This document shows positions 25,653-37,655 of a stretch of DNA of 64,000 bases, in pieces. The DNA is from Tubiluchus corallicola (lineage: Eukaryota > Priapulida > Priapulimorpha > Priapulimorphida > Tubiluchidae), in contig JAQGDQ010000161.1 of assembly GCA_030141605.1 (NCBI GenBank), positions 248,001-312,000 of the forward strand, read 5' to 3'. Below the pieces are notes generated by a model, which saw only the letters and a list, made by a program, of their open reading frames with translations, had not been told where the DNA came from and made no database searches. Each line of letters starts with the position of its first letter. Position 1 is the first letter of the stretch. A program made the translations under genes and the position numbers.

Positions 25653-26215
25653 TTGTGCAATTTTGATAATCATAGCCGATTGTTTGCTGCTTTTAACATC
25701 CTTTTAAATGTTGATTGTACTTTAGTAGTGCAATACTTTTATAATGAAACGTTCGCTAATTTAAATAACTACATCTTTTTAGATGATAACAATAGCACGC
25801 GTCAATTGATAATTAACGATACTGGTACTAAGTTTCTTACATATAGAAGTATGAACGAAGATTTAATCAAAGCTCTTTGTACTGTTCGCTGTCATCAAGC
25901 ATTAATGTTCTTGAATATGCTAGGATAGCTTATACTACAGCAAAATTATCACCTCAGGATTTATTAGTTGAAAAAGGCAGGTGGCTTCGTATCCCTAGGG
26001 ATAGAAGAGTGTGCCTATGTGATAAAGTAAGAATTCAAAGCGAAGAGCATGTTTTTAGTTATTGCCCATTTATAGCATGTGTTAGAACGAAATATAGCAC
26101 TGCTCGTAATTTAGTATTTTCATCTAAAAGCGATTGTTTGAAGCCGACGTTAATGCGGTGTGCCTATTCATTAAAGATCGTTTTTCTGTCATTAATGGAA
26201 AACAGCAACGAATAG
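25653..26215 (+). pseudogene. Degenerate LINE ORF2 3' end (frameshifted)
   Basis: Two overlapping ORFs in different frames (25653-25928 and 25877-26215) look like one protein broken near 25895. The second contains GRWLRIPRDRRVCLC, then SEEHVFSYCPF and R-x-K-Y, a C-x-C...H...C pattern like the zinc-binding end of non-LTR retrotransposon proteins. An AATAAA lies at about 26333. The frameshift means it is not functional. Confidence 0.6.
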
Positions 26216-26349
26216 TAGAGTACGTGAATGGAATACCGAATTAATATGTACAGTATTATTAATCTGTAGACATTGTTTACCTGAATTTTTGTTATTTTTT
26301 ATTTGATTTTATCTTGTAATTTTAATAATTGTCAATAAATTTAAACTAG

Positions 26350-27450
26350 TTGACAACGTTTCTGATGTGGTCGGAAACTGAAGATTTTGCAACAATTGTT
26401 ATGAAATCTTGTCTTAAAAATGAAGAAATGACCGTTTTCTTGAGAGTACTTATTTTCTTTTATTGAATTCACCTTGCTTGAACACATGGGAAGTGCATCT
26501 GATAATGAATCCTCAGCATTTAAATGTTCAGCCCATCACCCACGGGTCAAAAGTCAGCCAATCTTGGCAGAATTTATATCATTCAGTTAGTCTCCTTGAA
26601 ACTTTTCATTTGATATATAACAAGTTACTTTTGGTAGACACTGAAAGGCATTTGTCTCCTCGACCCCTATTTTACCCCTTACTGAGTCACAGGTTAACGA
26701 TTAACACTGTAACCTATACCATTCGATTCGCCTCATCACACCTTTCATTTCATATGCTACATGGCACTATTCGTAGATACTCGATGCTTTTCTGTTTCCC
26801 ACCCTCATTTTTCGGTTTTTGCCCCCTACTGGCGTCAAACTTAATAAATAATGTGTATCTGTTTGCTGTTCTTTGCTCAGCGTCCTGATCACGTACTTTT
26901 CAGTGCACGCGGGAACACCAACAGTGTGTTTTAGTGACATAGAGGTAAAAATAACCCATGCGTATTGTAGTACAAACGTACAGAAAACAGGTTAAACAAT
27001 AGTATTACTATTGTTCAAACTGTGGTACAGAGGAACATGTGGACAAAGTCATTAAATGTGTGATAAGATAATCTAGGATGCGTCCTATATCTTTTCCGTC
27101 CTGTAAAGAGGGCTTTTAGTTCTTATAGCACTGGAAGAATACCGAGGTGTCCTTGGGTGGTAGCTTATAGTGAAACGTTATAATGAAATAAAAGAGAAAC
27201 AGTTGATTTATTATGTCCTGTTACTGAACAGTTCAGTTACGAACTATACCTATTTTGGGATTCTTAAACAGTCACCGAAGGAGGAATTTTCCACTAATGA
27301 GGTTTCAAGTATCATTTATTCAGAACATGGAGACAAATACTATGGAAAAAACATTTTCATGAAATTAAGAAGTGGATGCATTGAAACTTCCTTCAATTAG
27401 TTTGCAAATCATTTGCAAAGGTTTCCTTGTCTGTCTTCGATGACGCTGCC
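26350..27450. other. Unassigned stretch with two undistinguished ORFs
   Basis: ORFs at 26463-26888 (141 codons) and 27170-27400 (76 codons) have no domain or motif I recognise. A perfect small palindrome (AACAATAGTATTACTATTGT core) lies at about 26996-27016. Function is unknown; most likely noncoding. Confidence 0.35.
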
Positions 27451-27451
27451 A

Positions 27452-28129
27452 AGGTCAAAGAATTGCAACTTGCAAAGTTTGTTGCACTTAGGTCAAAGAA
27501 TTGCAACTTGCAAGTTTGCTGCACTTAGGTCAAAGAACTGTAACTTGCAAGTTTGCTGCACTTAGGTCAAAGAACTGTAACTTGCAAAGTTTGCTGCACT
27601 TAGGTCAAAGAACTGTAACTTGCAAAGTTTGCTGCACTTAGGTCAAAGAACTGTAACTTGCAAAGTTTGCTGCACTTAGGTCAAAGAATTGCAACTTGCA
27701 AGTTTGCTGCACTTAGGTCAAAGAACTGTAACTTGCAAGTTCGCTGCACTTAGGTCAAAGAACTGTAACTTGCAAAGTTTGCTGCACTTAGGTCAAAGAA
27801 CTGTAACTTGCAAAGTTTGCTGCACTTAGGTCAAAGAACTGTAACTTGCAAAGTTTGCTGCACTTAGGTCAAAGAACTGTAACTTGCAAGTTTGCTGCAC
27901 TTAGGTCAAAGAACTGTAACTTGCAAAGTTTGCTGCACTTAGGTCAAAGAACTGTAACTTGCAAAGTTTGCTGCACTTAGGTCAAAGAACTGTAACTTGC
28001 AAGTTTGCTGCACTTAGGTCAAAGAACTGTAACTTGCAAAGTTTGCTGCACTTAGGTCAAAGAATTGCAACTTGCAAGTTTGCTGCACTTAGGTCAAAGA
28101 ACTGTAACTTGCAAAGTTTGCTGCACTTC
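27452..28129. repeat. 37/38-bp minisatellite, 18 units
   Basis: Eighteen head-to-tail units start at AGGTCAAAGAA (27452, 27490, 27527, 27564, 27602, 27640, 27678, 27715, 27752, 27790, 27828, 27866, 27903, 27941, 27979, 28016, 28054, 28091). Units vary at two sites: ATTGCAA versus ACTGTAA, and CTTGCAAG (37 bp) versus CTTGCAAAG (38 bp). Units 2-6 and 7-11 share the same order of variants, indicating a five-unit block duplication of about 188 bp. No unit-spacer organisation is present, so this is not CRISPR. Confidence 0.97.
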
Positions 28130-29090
28130 ACAATTTATGTTTTACTCGACATAGAAATGTTTTGAATAGCATTATGCAAAGCTTTAAAATCGAAAGCTCA
28201 GCTGCTTTGTCTGAATTATCACATTTAATAGTTAGTCATCTCATTCGTTAAAAAGCAGCTTCTTTGGTACATAAAAATTTTGTATTTTGTAACAAATATT
28301 TAATAATAATACTATATTAATACTAACAGATATTAATGTAAAACGTCCGATAGAAAATGAATTTTATAAGGTGGCTAAATACCAGAAACTTGCTACTAAA
28401 TATTGAAACCTGTATATTATAATCATGGTGCTGATACTGAGTGAACTCGAAAGGTGAATTTACAAGAAGACTTACCAGGAATCTACCTTGTGTTCTATAT
28501 GCAGGTTGACAAGAACGGAACAGCTGTGGGATAATAAAAACACCCATCCGCCTACCCACTAAACTGACAAATTCATTCCGTATCAGTGGTTTTATACTTG
28601 GTATGCAATGCAATGGCTTCGTAACACATGCGTTCTAATGCATTACCATCACATGCGGTAGGAGCGAAAATAAATGGTATTAGTTTCGGCATCATAACAC
28701 TGCCCTCCCCCAGAGAAAATGGTTCATCCTCAAGCTAGAATGGAGCACACAAAAAAGAAAATAAATTTTAATGAAAATTTAAAATGTTACAACTAAATGT
28801 GTATAAGCTTGAAGCTACCCCTTAAATGCATGTTTGTCAAACTAAATGGTATCAGAATCTATCGAATACATGCTGTTACCATGTTCTTCAACCAAGTACG
28901 CGGGTTTATCAAATAAGTATTGAGCTACTTAAGGTGTTATCCCTGGACTATGTCCTAAATGAAATTATTAGTATAATTATGATTATTATCCTTGGTAGGT
29001 TCAATTTCTTCTACAACCACTAACATTTGTAGATTTTGCACAAATTGTGATAGTGGTTGGTAATGAACAACAGTACATAAAAAATCAAAA
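28130..29090. other. Noncoding stretch, no recognised gene
   Basis: A minus-strand ORF (28323-28613) contains one possible splice donor (GTAAGT at about 28470) but no recognised protein. No other structure was seen. Confidence 0.35.
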
Positions 29091-29093
29091 CAA

Positions 29094-29527
29094 TTACCGT
29101 ATATACTCGCATATAAGCCGAATTTAGAACTATAAAATACAATACTGAAATCAGGGGGTCGGCTTATATGCGCATGAAACAAAATGAACACAAGGACAGA
29201 CACTAATGCCAATTTTCCAGCCACACATTTTCATCGCTATCTGACTCTTTATTTGGTTGTGTGTCACCCAATGTATAATTTCTTCTAGTATGTAACATAA
29301 AAGTAAGCATTTTACATCTTTACAGTAAAAAATTTCTATGAACCAAAAATACCCAATTAACAAAATGTGACAAAAAGGGATCAATTTTGTTGATTGGGTA
29401 TGGAGTAAAATTAGACAAGTTGATGGTCGGCTTATATATGGGTTTTTGCAAAAACTGGCCATTTTAAAGCAGTTTTAGGGGGTCGGCTTATATGCGATGT
29501 AGGCTTATATGCGAGTATATACGGTAA
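29094..29527. mobile_element. Inverted-repeat DNA element with TTACCGTATATACTCGCATA termini
   Basis: The left end TTACCGTATATACTCGCATATAAGCC is matched by its exact reverse complement at the right end (29502-29527). The motif GGTCGGCTTATATG recurs at about 29158, 29427 and 29482, next to or inside the arms. The element is 434 bp. ORFs within it translate the repeat and are not genes. I recall similar ends being widespread in animal genomes but cannot name the superfamily. Confidence 0.75.
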
Positions 29528-30450
29528 TAAATTGTAAAGACCCACATCAGCAGTGCAAAGTGCAGCAGTGAACTTCATGTGTAATGATGTTAACGACTTG
29601 GCAGTATGATAGAGGTTAAACAACCAATGTCAAATAATCTTACTTAATTGATACTATATGTTCTCAGATTCTGAAAAGAAATTTTGCACGATTATCAGTT
29701 AACGTAGATATGAATGAAGAAGAGGAACACGATGACAAAAACAAAAATTTTAAAAGCCGCAATAACTTTTTTAAAGTGTCACTGCATGCCACATTAGTGT
29801 GAAAACACTGGTTCATTATTATTCTCAAAAATAAAAGTATGTCTATATGCTGAGGGTGCAAAATGCAGAATTTCTATTGGCAAACATAGCAGCAAATATT
29901 ATACAATATAGCTTCGGTCATTTTATAGCAATTTTAAAATTTTCAACGTCACATTAACAATTTTGAAATGTTAACTTTCAATCATTATTATGCCTGAAAT
30001 TAGTATTTCAATGGGGCAATACACAGCACAGCTAAAATTTATACAATGTTGTTAAAGACAAAAATTCTAATCTAAACTTAGCGAATCACATTATATTACT
30101 GTCAGTTATTTGATTTATCGAAAAACTAAATTTCTGCAACAATAATTGTAAGTACATATTTGTTGTTGACATGGTAATTCTCAATAACATCTTTTCATGT
30201 AAGGATTTAAAAATGTCTGTTTATATAATGAAGAATTTCAACTACTTTACAGAATTTTGCTCTCTGGTATCATGCATTTTTTATCACTAGCACTTTTTTG
30301 TATCATGACTATTTATCACTGCAGCTCACTTGTAGAATAACAAGTTACTTAACTGTTTCAGTCGAATTTTACTAACATTAATAAAAGACTTGTGAAGTTT
30401 TTCTAATTTACAATCTATTACAACATCATTTGCTGGATACTAGACTGATG

Positions 30451-33400
30451 TCACCTAACATTAGCTGCGTCTGCTGCAGGTTCTGGAATTTGAACATCTA
30501 ACTGCTTTTCTTTAATTGTCCATCTCATCCATGCCACCTAGTAAGAAAAAACACAAACTATAACAACCATCAGAAAACAGCAAATGTAGAAATTAGTGTC
30601 GATGATGCTTATATCTGTTTTTTAATGATTTTATAACCAAAAAATTTGATCAAAATTTTTCAAAATTTTTGGAACTATTACTTTTCAATGCTACTCATTA
30701 GCAAAAACATTATTTTAAACAATAACTGCATCAACATCATTATTATCTACGTCCTAGTAATCATAATCATGCATTTATATGTTAATAATAATGCCAATGA
30801 TAAAAAAATATAACTGTAAATAGTACTGTTAATAATATGTAACACAGCGACATCTGTGACAAGAAAAAAGATAATTTGAGGTGGTAACCGTTATAATGAA
30901 AGGAGCCATTGAAGGTTGGTTCAGTACATCATGCATATTCAGGAATCTAGTTCTTACCATGCAGTGACACACATCAAGGTGATATTCAGTGGTGGCTCGT
31001 AGCAAAAATTAGTGGGAGTGCTGCTTCAGAAAATTTTTAGCTATTGTCTTAATACTGTGTAAAACATAACAAATGTGTAATTTTAACATTGTAGTTATAT
31101 TTGAAGATCAGGTGTTGAACGGCCTCTTTTCTTAAGTGCAACTTTCTCATGGAGAGATAACTGTGAAAAATTAAGCTGCTGTCGTTGACTTACAGTCACA
31201 GAACTTATTTCTTGGGGATGCAAGGCGTCCATTATTAAATGATTTATGTTTTAAGCACACACGTTAAGTTTACACTTTATCACATCCAAGAATATGATGG
31301 TACATGGTAAGCACGTGGCAAATGTTAGTGTGTAGGAGAGTACTTTTCTACCTAGCAGCAGACGCTAACATACAGCGTGTTATCTCAGACATGTGTGCAT
31401 GGCCGCATGCGAACAACAGCCAAACACCATGTTGCTTGGGCTGTGAAGCAAATTTTTCTTCCCTCGCGTGCTCTGAACGTCTGGTTCTGCACAATTATTA
31501 AAAAAGAGTTAAGTAAAAAAGACATTGTATAGAATATTATCAATAAAAATGAATGAAAACAGGGGGTGCTGCAATACCACAGTACCTATACATGAGCCAC
31601 CACTGGTGATGCTGTACATGTGAATCATGATTTACTAATTTATCTTCTAGGTTACTGTTGTACGCACTGTCATGACTATTGATTACGTTAACTCACTAGT
31701 TGCAGGTTTTCAATTTTACAGAAATATATTTAGCTGTCCTCACAAATGTTACTTACAAATGTCACAATTTCTCGAAACAAATTATCTTCATTTGTAAACA
31801 ACTGATTATTTTCATCATAGTCTGGTTGTTTCTGTTTAGTAGGTACAAAGGACATTCAGTAAATGTAACCAGTTATTACAGTGAGGTTTCACACTAACTT
31901 GCATTTTGCTTTTGATTATGTTATGCCTATTTTTATTGTTAGTTTTATTGATTTTTAATTGGAATAATATTTAATCAGCTTTGAAAATATTATTCACATT
32001 TCATCGATTTCACTGCTATGCACTTTCAATGCAATTTCATTATGAATGAGTGAAAATAGATTTAATGAAAACAGTACCTTCATCCTATCCCAACAGTTCT
32101 CCCAGTTATCCATAGCTGGTCTAACATCTAACAAGCAAAATCTTCCTGTTACTGGATCAACGTCGCCACCATCATAATAATCAATGACATATCGAACCTC
32201 TTTACCGCATCGGTCAACTATCCAGTCATGTCTGTCAAATGGCAGTTCATACCTTTGCGCAAAATAAGCAATATTACTTAACATCAAAAGGTTAAGTTGA
32301 TATTATTTTAGAAAAATGTACTAATGGTCTTCCGGCTGAAAAATTGAAAAATAAGTATGAAATAATTCAGACGCATAGAAAAAAATGCTATCCCATAATA
32401 TCTCCAGTGCTTGCCAATAAACCAAAGAGGTAAAGAAATATTACTAAGATTTTCAAGACGAGTAACTGTAAATTTAGAAAGAGAAAACACTACAAAATCT
32501 AATGCTTCATCTAGAATGAAGGAAAACAAAAATTAAAATTCTAAAACAAGGGCTAATGTACATGACTTAACTAGACAAAAGGAAGAAGGATGTTTTATTT
32601 TTCCACCCAAACTTTATTACTTTTTTAACTGTGATTACAAAGAATTTGCACTTATGTAAAGCCAGTTTTATGCATTCTAACCATGCCAAGCTGTGGTGAG
32701 GTTGTGGCTGAGTAGATGTGGGTCGTGAAGACTCACTTTTGGCGGTAACATCTATAAATCTTGGCTGTTTACCTCGTACAGGGAGAATGTACGAACATCC
32801 GAATGTGGCTGAGATACCTCTTCTGGTTCAATGGCTCATCTTAGAGCGATATCCTTGATAATGGCTCAGGCTCTGGTTACAGATGTTTCTGAATGGGCCA
32901 TGCCTTCGAGTGCTTTCCAGTATGCCATATGAAGTGTAAAAACTGCTTCTACGTAGCGTGTTCTTCGCTCTGCCTCACGACCAGTTCTATATTATACATA
33001 TACTACTGCAGTAAGGAAGCAAGACTGGTATCTAATTACATAACTCTGCTTAAACTTACCCAAGCCAATGTCGTAGTCGAGCTCTAGGTGAATATTCTTT
33101 TGCCTTTCCACCAAAACGGACCAACTGTGGGTTTCCACACTCTCTAGTATCAAATAAAAATAATAAACATTGATTTAAAATACTCACGTGTATAAAAGTT
33201 AAAATATGTATCATGGAACTTTTGTCATTTTTTGATTACTTGCTTGCGATGTAACTTTATAAACAGATTACTTTCACCATGAAGCCAGTCTTCTCATTGT
33301 TGTCCATGTAATACATAGTGAGCCAGTTTCTATATAGTGATGTCACAACAGAGTTATTCCGTAACCGAAATTTTTATAATAAAGCAGAGTCCATAGCAAT

Positions 33401-36400
33401 GCAAAATAATGTTATAAATTACATATTCGCAAAATAAATTCCATGGCAACAATAAATGGCATTCTAAATGATATATCCAGGCAGAAGAAAACCTTAGTAA
33501 GCGACTAACCCAATGCCTTGCATTCCGAATGAGCGTATTAGAAAATAACAATGTTTCACAACGTTTCACAATTTTTCATATCATTTAAACACTGCTATTT
33601 TTAATAAAAATGATAAAAAAATCCTTTGTTATTGTGGAATAATTAACAATACAATGCCGTTCTTGCTATATCAAAAGTTCTATGTTATCATAAAAGTCCT
33701 GGAACAAATATCAATAAATCGATCATGTGGATTAACATTTTGCAGTCTAAATAAATATGTTTAAAAATGTTCAAGAGTAGTCAGAAACTTATTTTCAGAT
33801 TATTTATCAAAACAAAAGCACTGTCAGGCTGATAACACACAAACACAAAGACTATTACATCAGTTAAACCTAGCAAAACTTAAACCATAAGCAGGCCAAA
33901 AACAATGATAAATATTTTTCTCCCATGGCACGCAAAACAGGTCTAGCTGTTCACTATGAACAGTAAATTTGTCATATTCTCCATATTTGGACTGACTGAA
34001 TTTATCTGCGTTAATTTTCTCTAGTTGCAGTAGGTAAAACCACACAAATTTCATTATATTATAACATAATAAAAAATTTGTATTATAATATAATGAAAAT
34101 AAATTGCTTATTTACTTACAATATGAGCGTGTCAACAAGCAAACCCAAAATAGTAAAATTGCTAAACTATGTTCCTGTACATTCCTACAGTTAATCCACA
34201 TACTTTGCATGTAAGGCTTCCCACTTCAAAACCTCCTGCCAAGCTGTTTCATTATTTACATTATGTATGCGTATAATGTGTGCCATGTCATTCTGTTTGA
34301 TATCTTCTTCTGTCCACCTCCATCCTGAAAAAAACTTTCATTATCTTAGTAAATCCGTGCACTGACGTTAGTTTTACTGTTAAAGGTAAAAAATAATACT
34401 TATAAACAGTATATATGAAAGGTTGTTAATCAAAGTTTCTTTTTTGGTCTTTCTTTGGTGAAGTATGGTGTTATACTATTACGCATTTTTCAAGTAAGCA
34501 AATATTTTTGAAAATGGCACCTAGACACCAATTTCAGATAAGCGATTTCTCACTAAAGCACAAGGTTTCGGGTTCGAATTCTGGGTGACTCAGAAAATGG
34601 TCAACTGGTCAACCAACCAGGCTCAATCTTGTTTGCTCCCCATTCACACAGTGACTAACTGTCCCTTGTCCATGTAAAAAATATGAATTAAATACATAGG
34701 GTGCACAAGAATTAAAAGAAAAGTCTTGACTCATCTAACTAAGTTACAGACACGGTAAATGACCAACCTTTTCTGAGCATTGCATTCCAGAACATTTGTT
34801 GAGACGGATATACCCAATTATTATCACCTCCTTTTCTTGGTATTGAAGAAACTTGACGATCAGTTGAAAGTGGGAATGGCTGGTCTTTTGCAGGCCTTTG
34901 ATTTGGCAGAGGCATCTATGCAAAAATTAGTAAAAAGTGTTGGTTCGAAAAAATATGTTAAAAACTACTTTTGCACACTGGTGTTACTTTCAAGTTTTTA
35001 CGTTTAGCTGGCATAAATCAATATTCAGTAACTGATACAATTGTTTCCAAATTTAATACTTCATAGAACTTTAATTAACTACATGTCAACTCATTGTTAA
35101 GACACATCAAATAATGACATATATAGCAATTTTTGTGGCATTTATCATGTCATATTGTTAAACGAAAAAGGTATCCTTTGTAAAAAAGAAGAAATTTCAT
35201 GTCATTCCATTAAAACATTTAATAATTATTATCCTGTTTAAAAGATTGTATTTCAATGTCTAGAATGTGCTTAAAGGAAAGCCTCTGTGGCAGGATTTCA
35301 CCAAAAACATACGTCCATTCATATCCCAAATAATTATATTCATATCTCAAATTTTCTATCCATTAGACTATTATATCTAACATAAAGAATATGTATATAT
35401 TTCTAAGTAACCTTTTTACCATGTTGCTTGGGTCTAGTTTGTCAAATTCATCCGATCCTTCTGCTTGCCGCATAGGACAGTCACTAGAGAATTTCATCTT
35501 CTGTTCCATTTTCAAAGGACATTCACCCTTGATGGACACTGGAGCCTTTAAATATAATGAGCAGCAACATAACATATGACCCATGAAGATCCTTAGACAA
35601 AGCAACTAAGCAGCAATTACTGACTTAATATATATTTCCAACTACAGTAAGTACTAATGACTCTAATGTGTTCCAGCAGAACGCGACTAAAGCGAAACAC
35701 CCCTAACCGAAGCCAAGACTTTCATAGAAAGTAATGTAAAAGAACTGAGACACATTCCAGAAGCAAAAATCAATGTTGTTTAAATCACATAAATTAAACA
35801 TTTTATGAGTTTTATTTATGTTTCTACTGATTAATTTCATCCTACTTGCTTGAAACCACATATCTTTCTCATCAATACCTAGCTAGCAGTTTCTCTTTCA
35901 TAAATGTTGAAACATAGGCAGCCGTTAAATAATAAGCACTTTATAGTTGAAGCCAGCTCTGGGAGACCTTGAGACAATTTCATCTACCAAGTCTGGTTGC
36001 TATAGCAACAGCTTGTAGGCAAAATTCCTAGACATAAAGTTAGCACCTAAGTGCATAGAAGTCGGAGCTGCAGAAATTGCAAATAGATCTCACATGATGC
36101 AAATATCTAGCAGTCAGCTGGGAAGTAAAAACATAGATAATAATCATAGTGTTTTAATTACTAGTGCATTCTTAGAGCAGAATAATGCAACACGTACTGT
36201 TTTAATGCATCAAATTAGACAAAAATGTTGGTGATAAAATAAAAATTGGCTCTTAGGAAAGTAAAAAAATTGTCATTAAAATGAAAGTGTGTCATTCAAT
36301 GAAAAAGGTGTCAAATGTTAAAATGAGGATTTAATGTATTAACATATTTCACTAATTTCAAGCAAATTCTAGGATTCTGCAAGTTAATTTATTCAATGGT

Positions 36401-37655
36401 AACTGATTTATGTGTTAATCTAGTGGCATTTAGTTTTGGTATGAAACTTTCTCCAGATCAAACTGTCCAAATTACCTTCCACTAATGATAGATGGACTTT
36501 CTTATCTGTAGCAACTCTTTTACATAGATATTAACTTTCTTAATACACTTACATCTGATTATACAATGTCATTACAAGTAAAAAACCCCATACGTTTACA
36601 TCAAAACAATTTTATGGAAACAAATGCTATCATAACACGTTCAGTAACAAATATGTTCAGTACTATCATATACTGTATACATAACACATATGACAACACG
36701 TCATCATTACAGAAGCCTTTAAAATTAGATTTAATTTCAGTCATTCTTAAAATAATTTGCAGATTTCACTAACTTCCTTAAGTTGACATAATTTTTCAAT
36801 AAATTTGGTTTTTACAAATCTCTTACCTTTTAACAATCTTAACTTCGTCACACAACATACTTTTTCATCAACCATTTTTCAATATGAAAAATGAAAAACT
36901 ATTTGTTTTTAACACTGTCAAGTGTTGCAATGTCAGTGTTCATATTTATTTTAAAAATATGTATTAATTCATTACTTTAACACTTTGAAGCCTTTAATTA
37001 TTTGCTGCTTTAAAACCTGCTCTACCAAGTTATCGCCATCTGACTTTTATAAATGATGAAAAAACATAATTTAGTTTACAACCCTAGTTTCCCTTGACCA
37101 TGATTCCGTTTCAATCAACCAGATGTTACAGATATGGAGAATGGAAAAAAATTTTGAACTCAGATATATTAATGAACAGTGAAAAGGAAGGAATGCTAGA
37201 AATCAGAAATCTAGTGAACGAATGTATGGAATACAGGATAAAGACAAATAAAGACATTAAACTTGGAAAAGACAAATAAAAGATCAGCGTTAAAGAAGAA
37301 GAGACTTTGCACCCTATAAAGGTGCCCGCCTCGGATAGGTGGAGAGAGTCGAGTATCGCAATCGCAATCGCAACATGTCCCAAAAAGGAGTTCCAGCTTT
37401 TGGAATATAGCATTTTTCTCAAATCTTCATTATGGATACTTTCTAATTATGCCTGTAACTACGATTATGCAACATTTCCTAGCTATATCTATACTTTTTT
37501 AAAATTTATTCGTTTTTGTGCCCAAAGCTTACCTGATTATTGTGATGGTGCTTTTTCTGCTCCAGGATAAGATTACCATTAATGTCAGTGTATGTTGCTT
37601 TCTGTACAATGTTTGATGCTGCAGAATCAGCCGAAACTGAAACATGTGCACCCAT
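30451..37655 (-). CDS. Holocytochrome-c-type synthase (cytochrome c heme lyase), 7 exons
   Basis: HCCS covalently attaches heme to apocytochrome c in the mitochondrial intermembrane space. Exons on the minus strand: 37655-37533, 35545-35420, 34915-34768, 34324-34204, 33143-33060, 32252-32078, 30537-30451. All use GT/AG, phases agree, and the total is 864 nt (287 aa; human about 268). Family landmarks: Cys-Pro heme-regulatory motifs at residues 50-51 and 64-65; LDPSN then [34 protein letters not shown], whose His153 corresponds to the human axial heme ligand; [46 protein letters not shown] joined to VAWMRW. The start ATG at 37655 gives [10 protein letters not shown]. The C-terminus extends about 20 residues beyond the usual end. 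The last intron carries a hAT-like MITE and intron 1 a LINE fragment. The N-terminal exon is the least conserved. Confidence 0.94.
30987..31605. mobile_element. hAT-like MITE in HCCS intron 6
   Basis: The left end reads CAGTGGTGGCTCGTAGC; the reverse complement of the right end reads CAGTGGTGGCTCATG. The flanks are GTGATATT (30979-30986) and GTGATGCT (31606-31613), an 8-bp target duplication with two changes. Ends of this type with an 8-bp duplication point to hAT. It is 619 bp with no transposase ORF. Confidence 0.75.
34545..34720 (+). repeat. Possible tRNA-derived SINE in HCCS intron 3
   Basis: A B-box GGTTCGAATTC occurs in GTTTCGGGTTCGAATTCTGG at about 34567, followed by a CA/CAACCAACC-rich body and an A-rich end. 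The A-box is degenerate. Confidence 0.35.
37129..37376 (+). mobile_element. 5'-truncated LINE 3' end in HCCS intron 1
   Basis: About 240 bp is closely similar to 63132-63362, including AGATATGGAGAATGGAAAAA at the left and CACCCTATAAAGGTG further on. It ends in three ATCGCA units, a simple-repeat tail typical of some non-LTR families. It encodes only the last residues of ORF2 and is oriented opposite to HCCS. Confidence 0.75.

Noticed and set aside
26463-26888. 141-codon plus-strand ORF
   Set aside because: No recognisable motif, sits just past a dead LINE end, no splice or promoter support; left as unassigned sequence.
27452-28129. CRISPR-like array
   Set aside because: Units are contiguous 37/38-bp repeats without unique spacers, in a eukaryotic genome; this is a minisatellite.
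28323-28613. Minus-strand ORF ending near a GTAAGT donor
   Set aside because: The peptide is not recognised and no partner exon was found; a single donor-like site is weak evidence.
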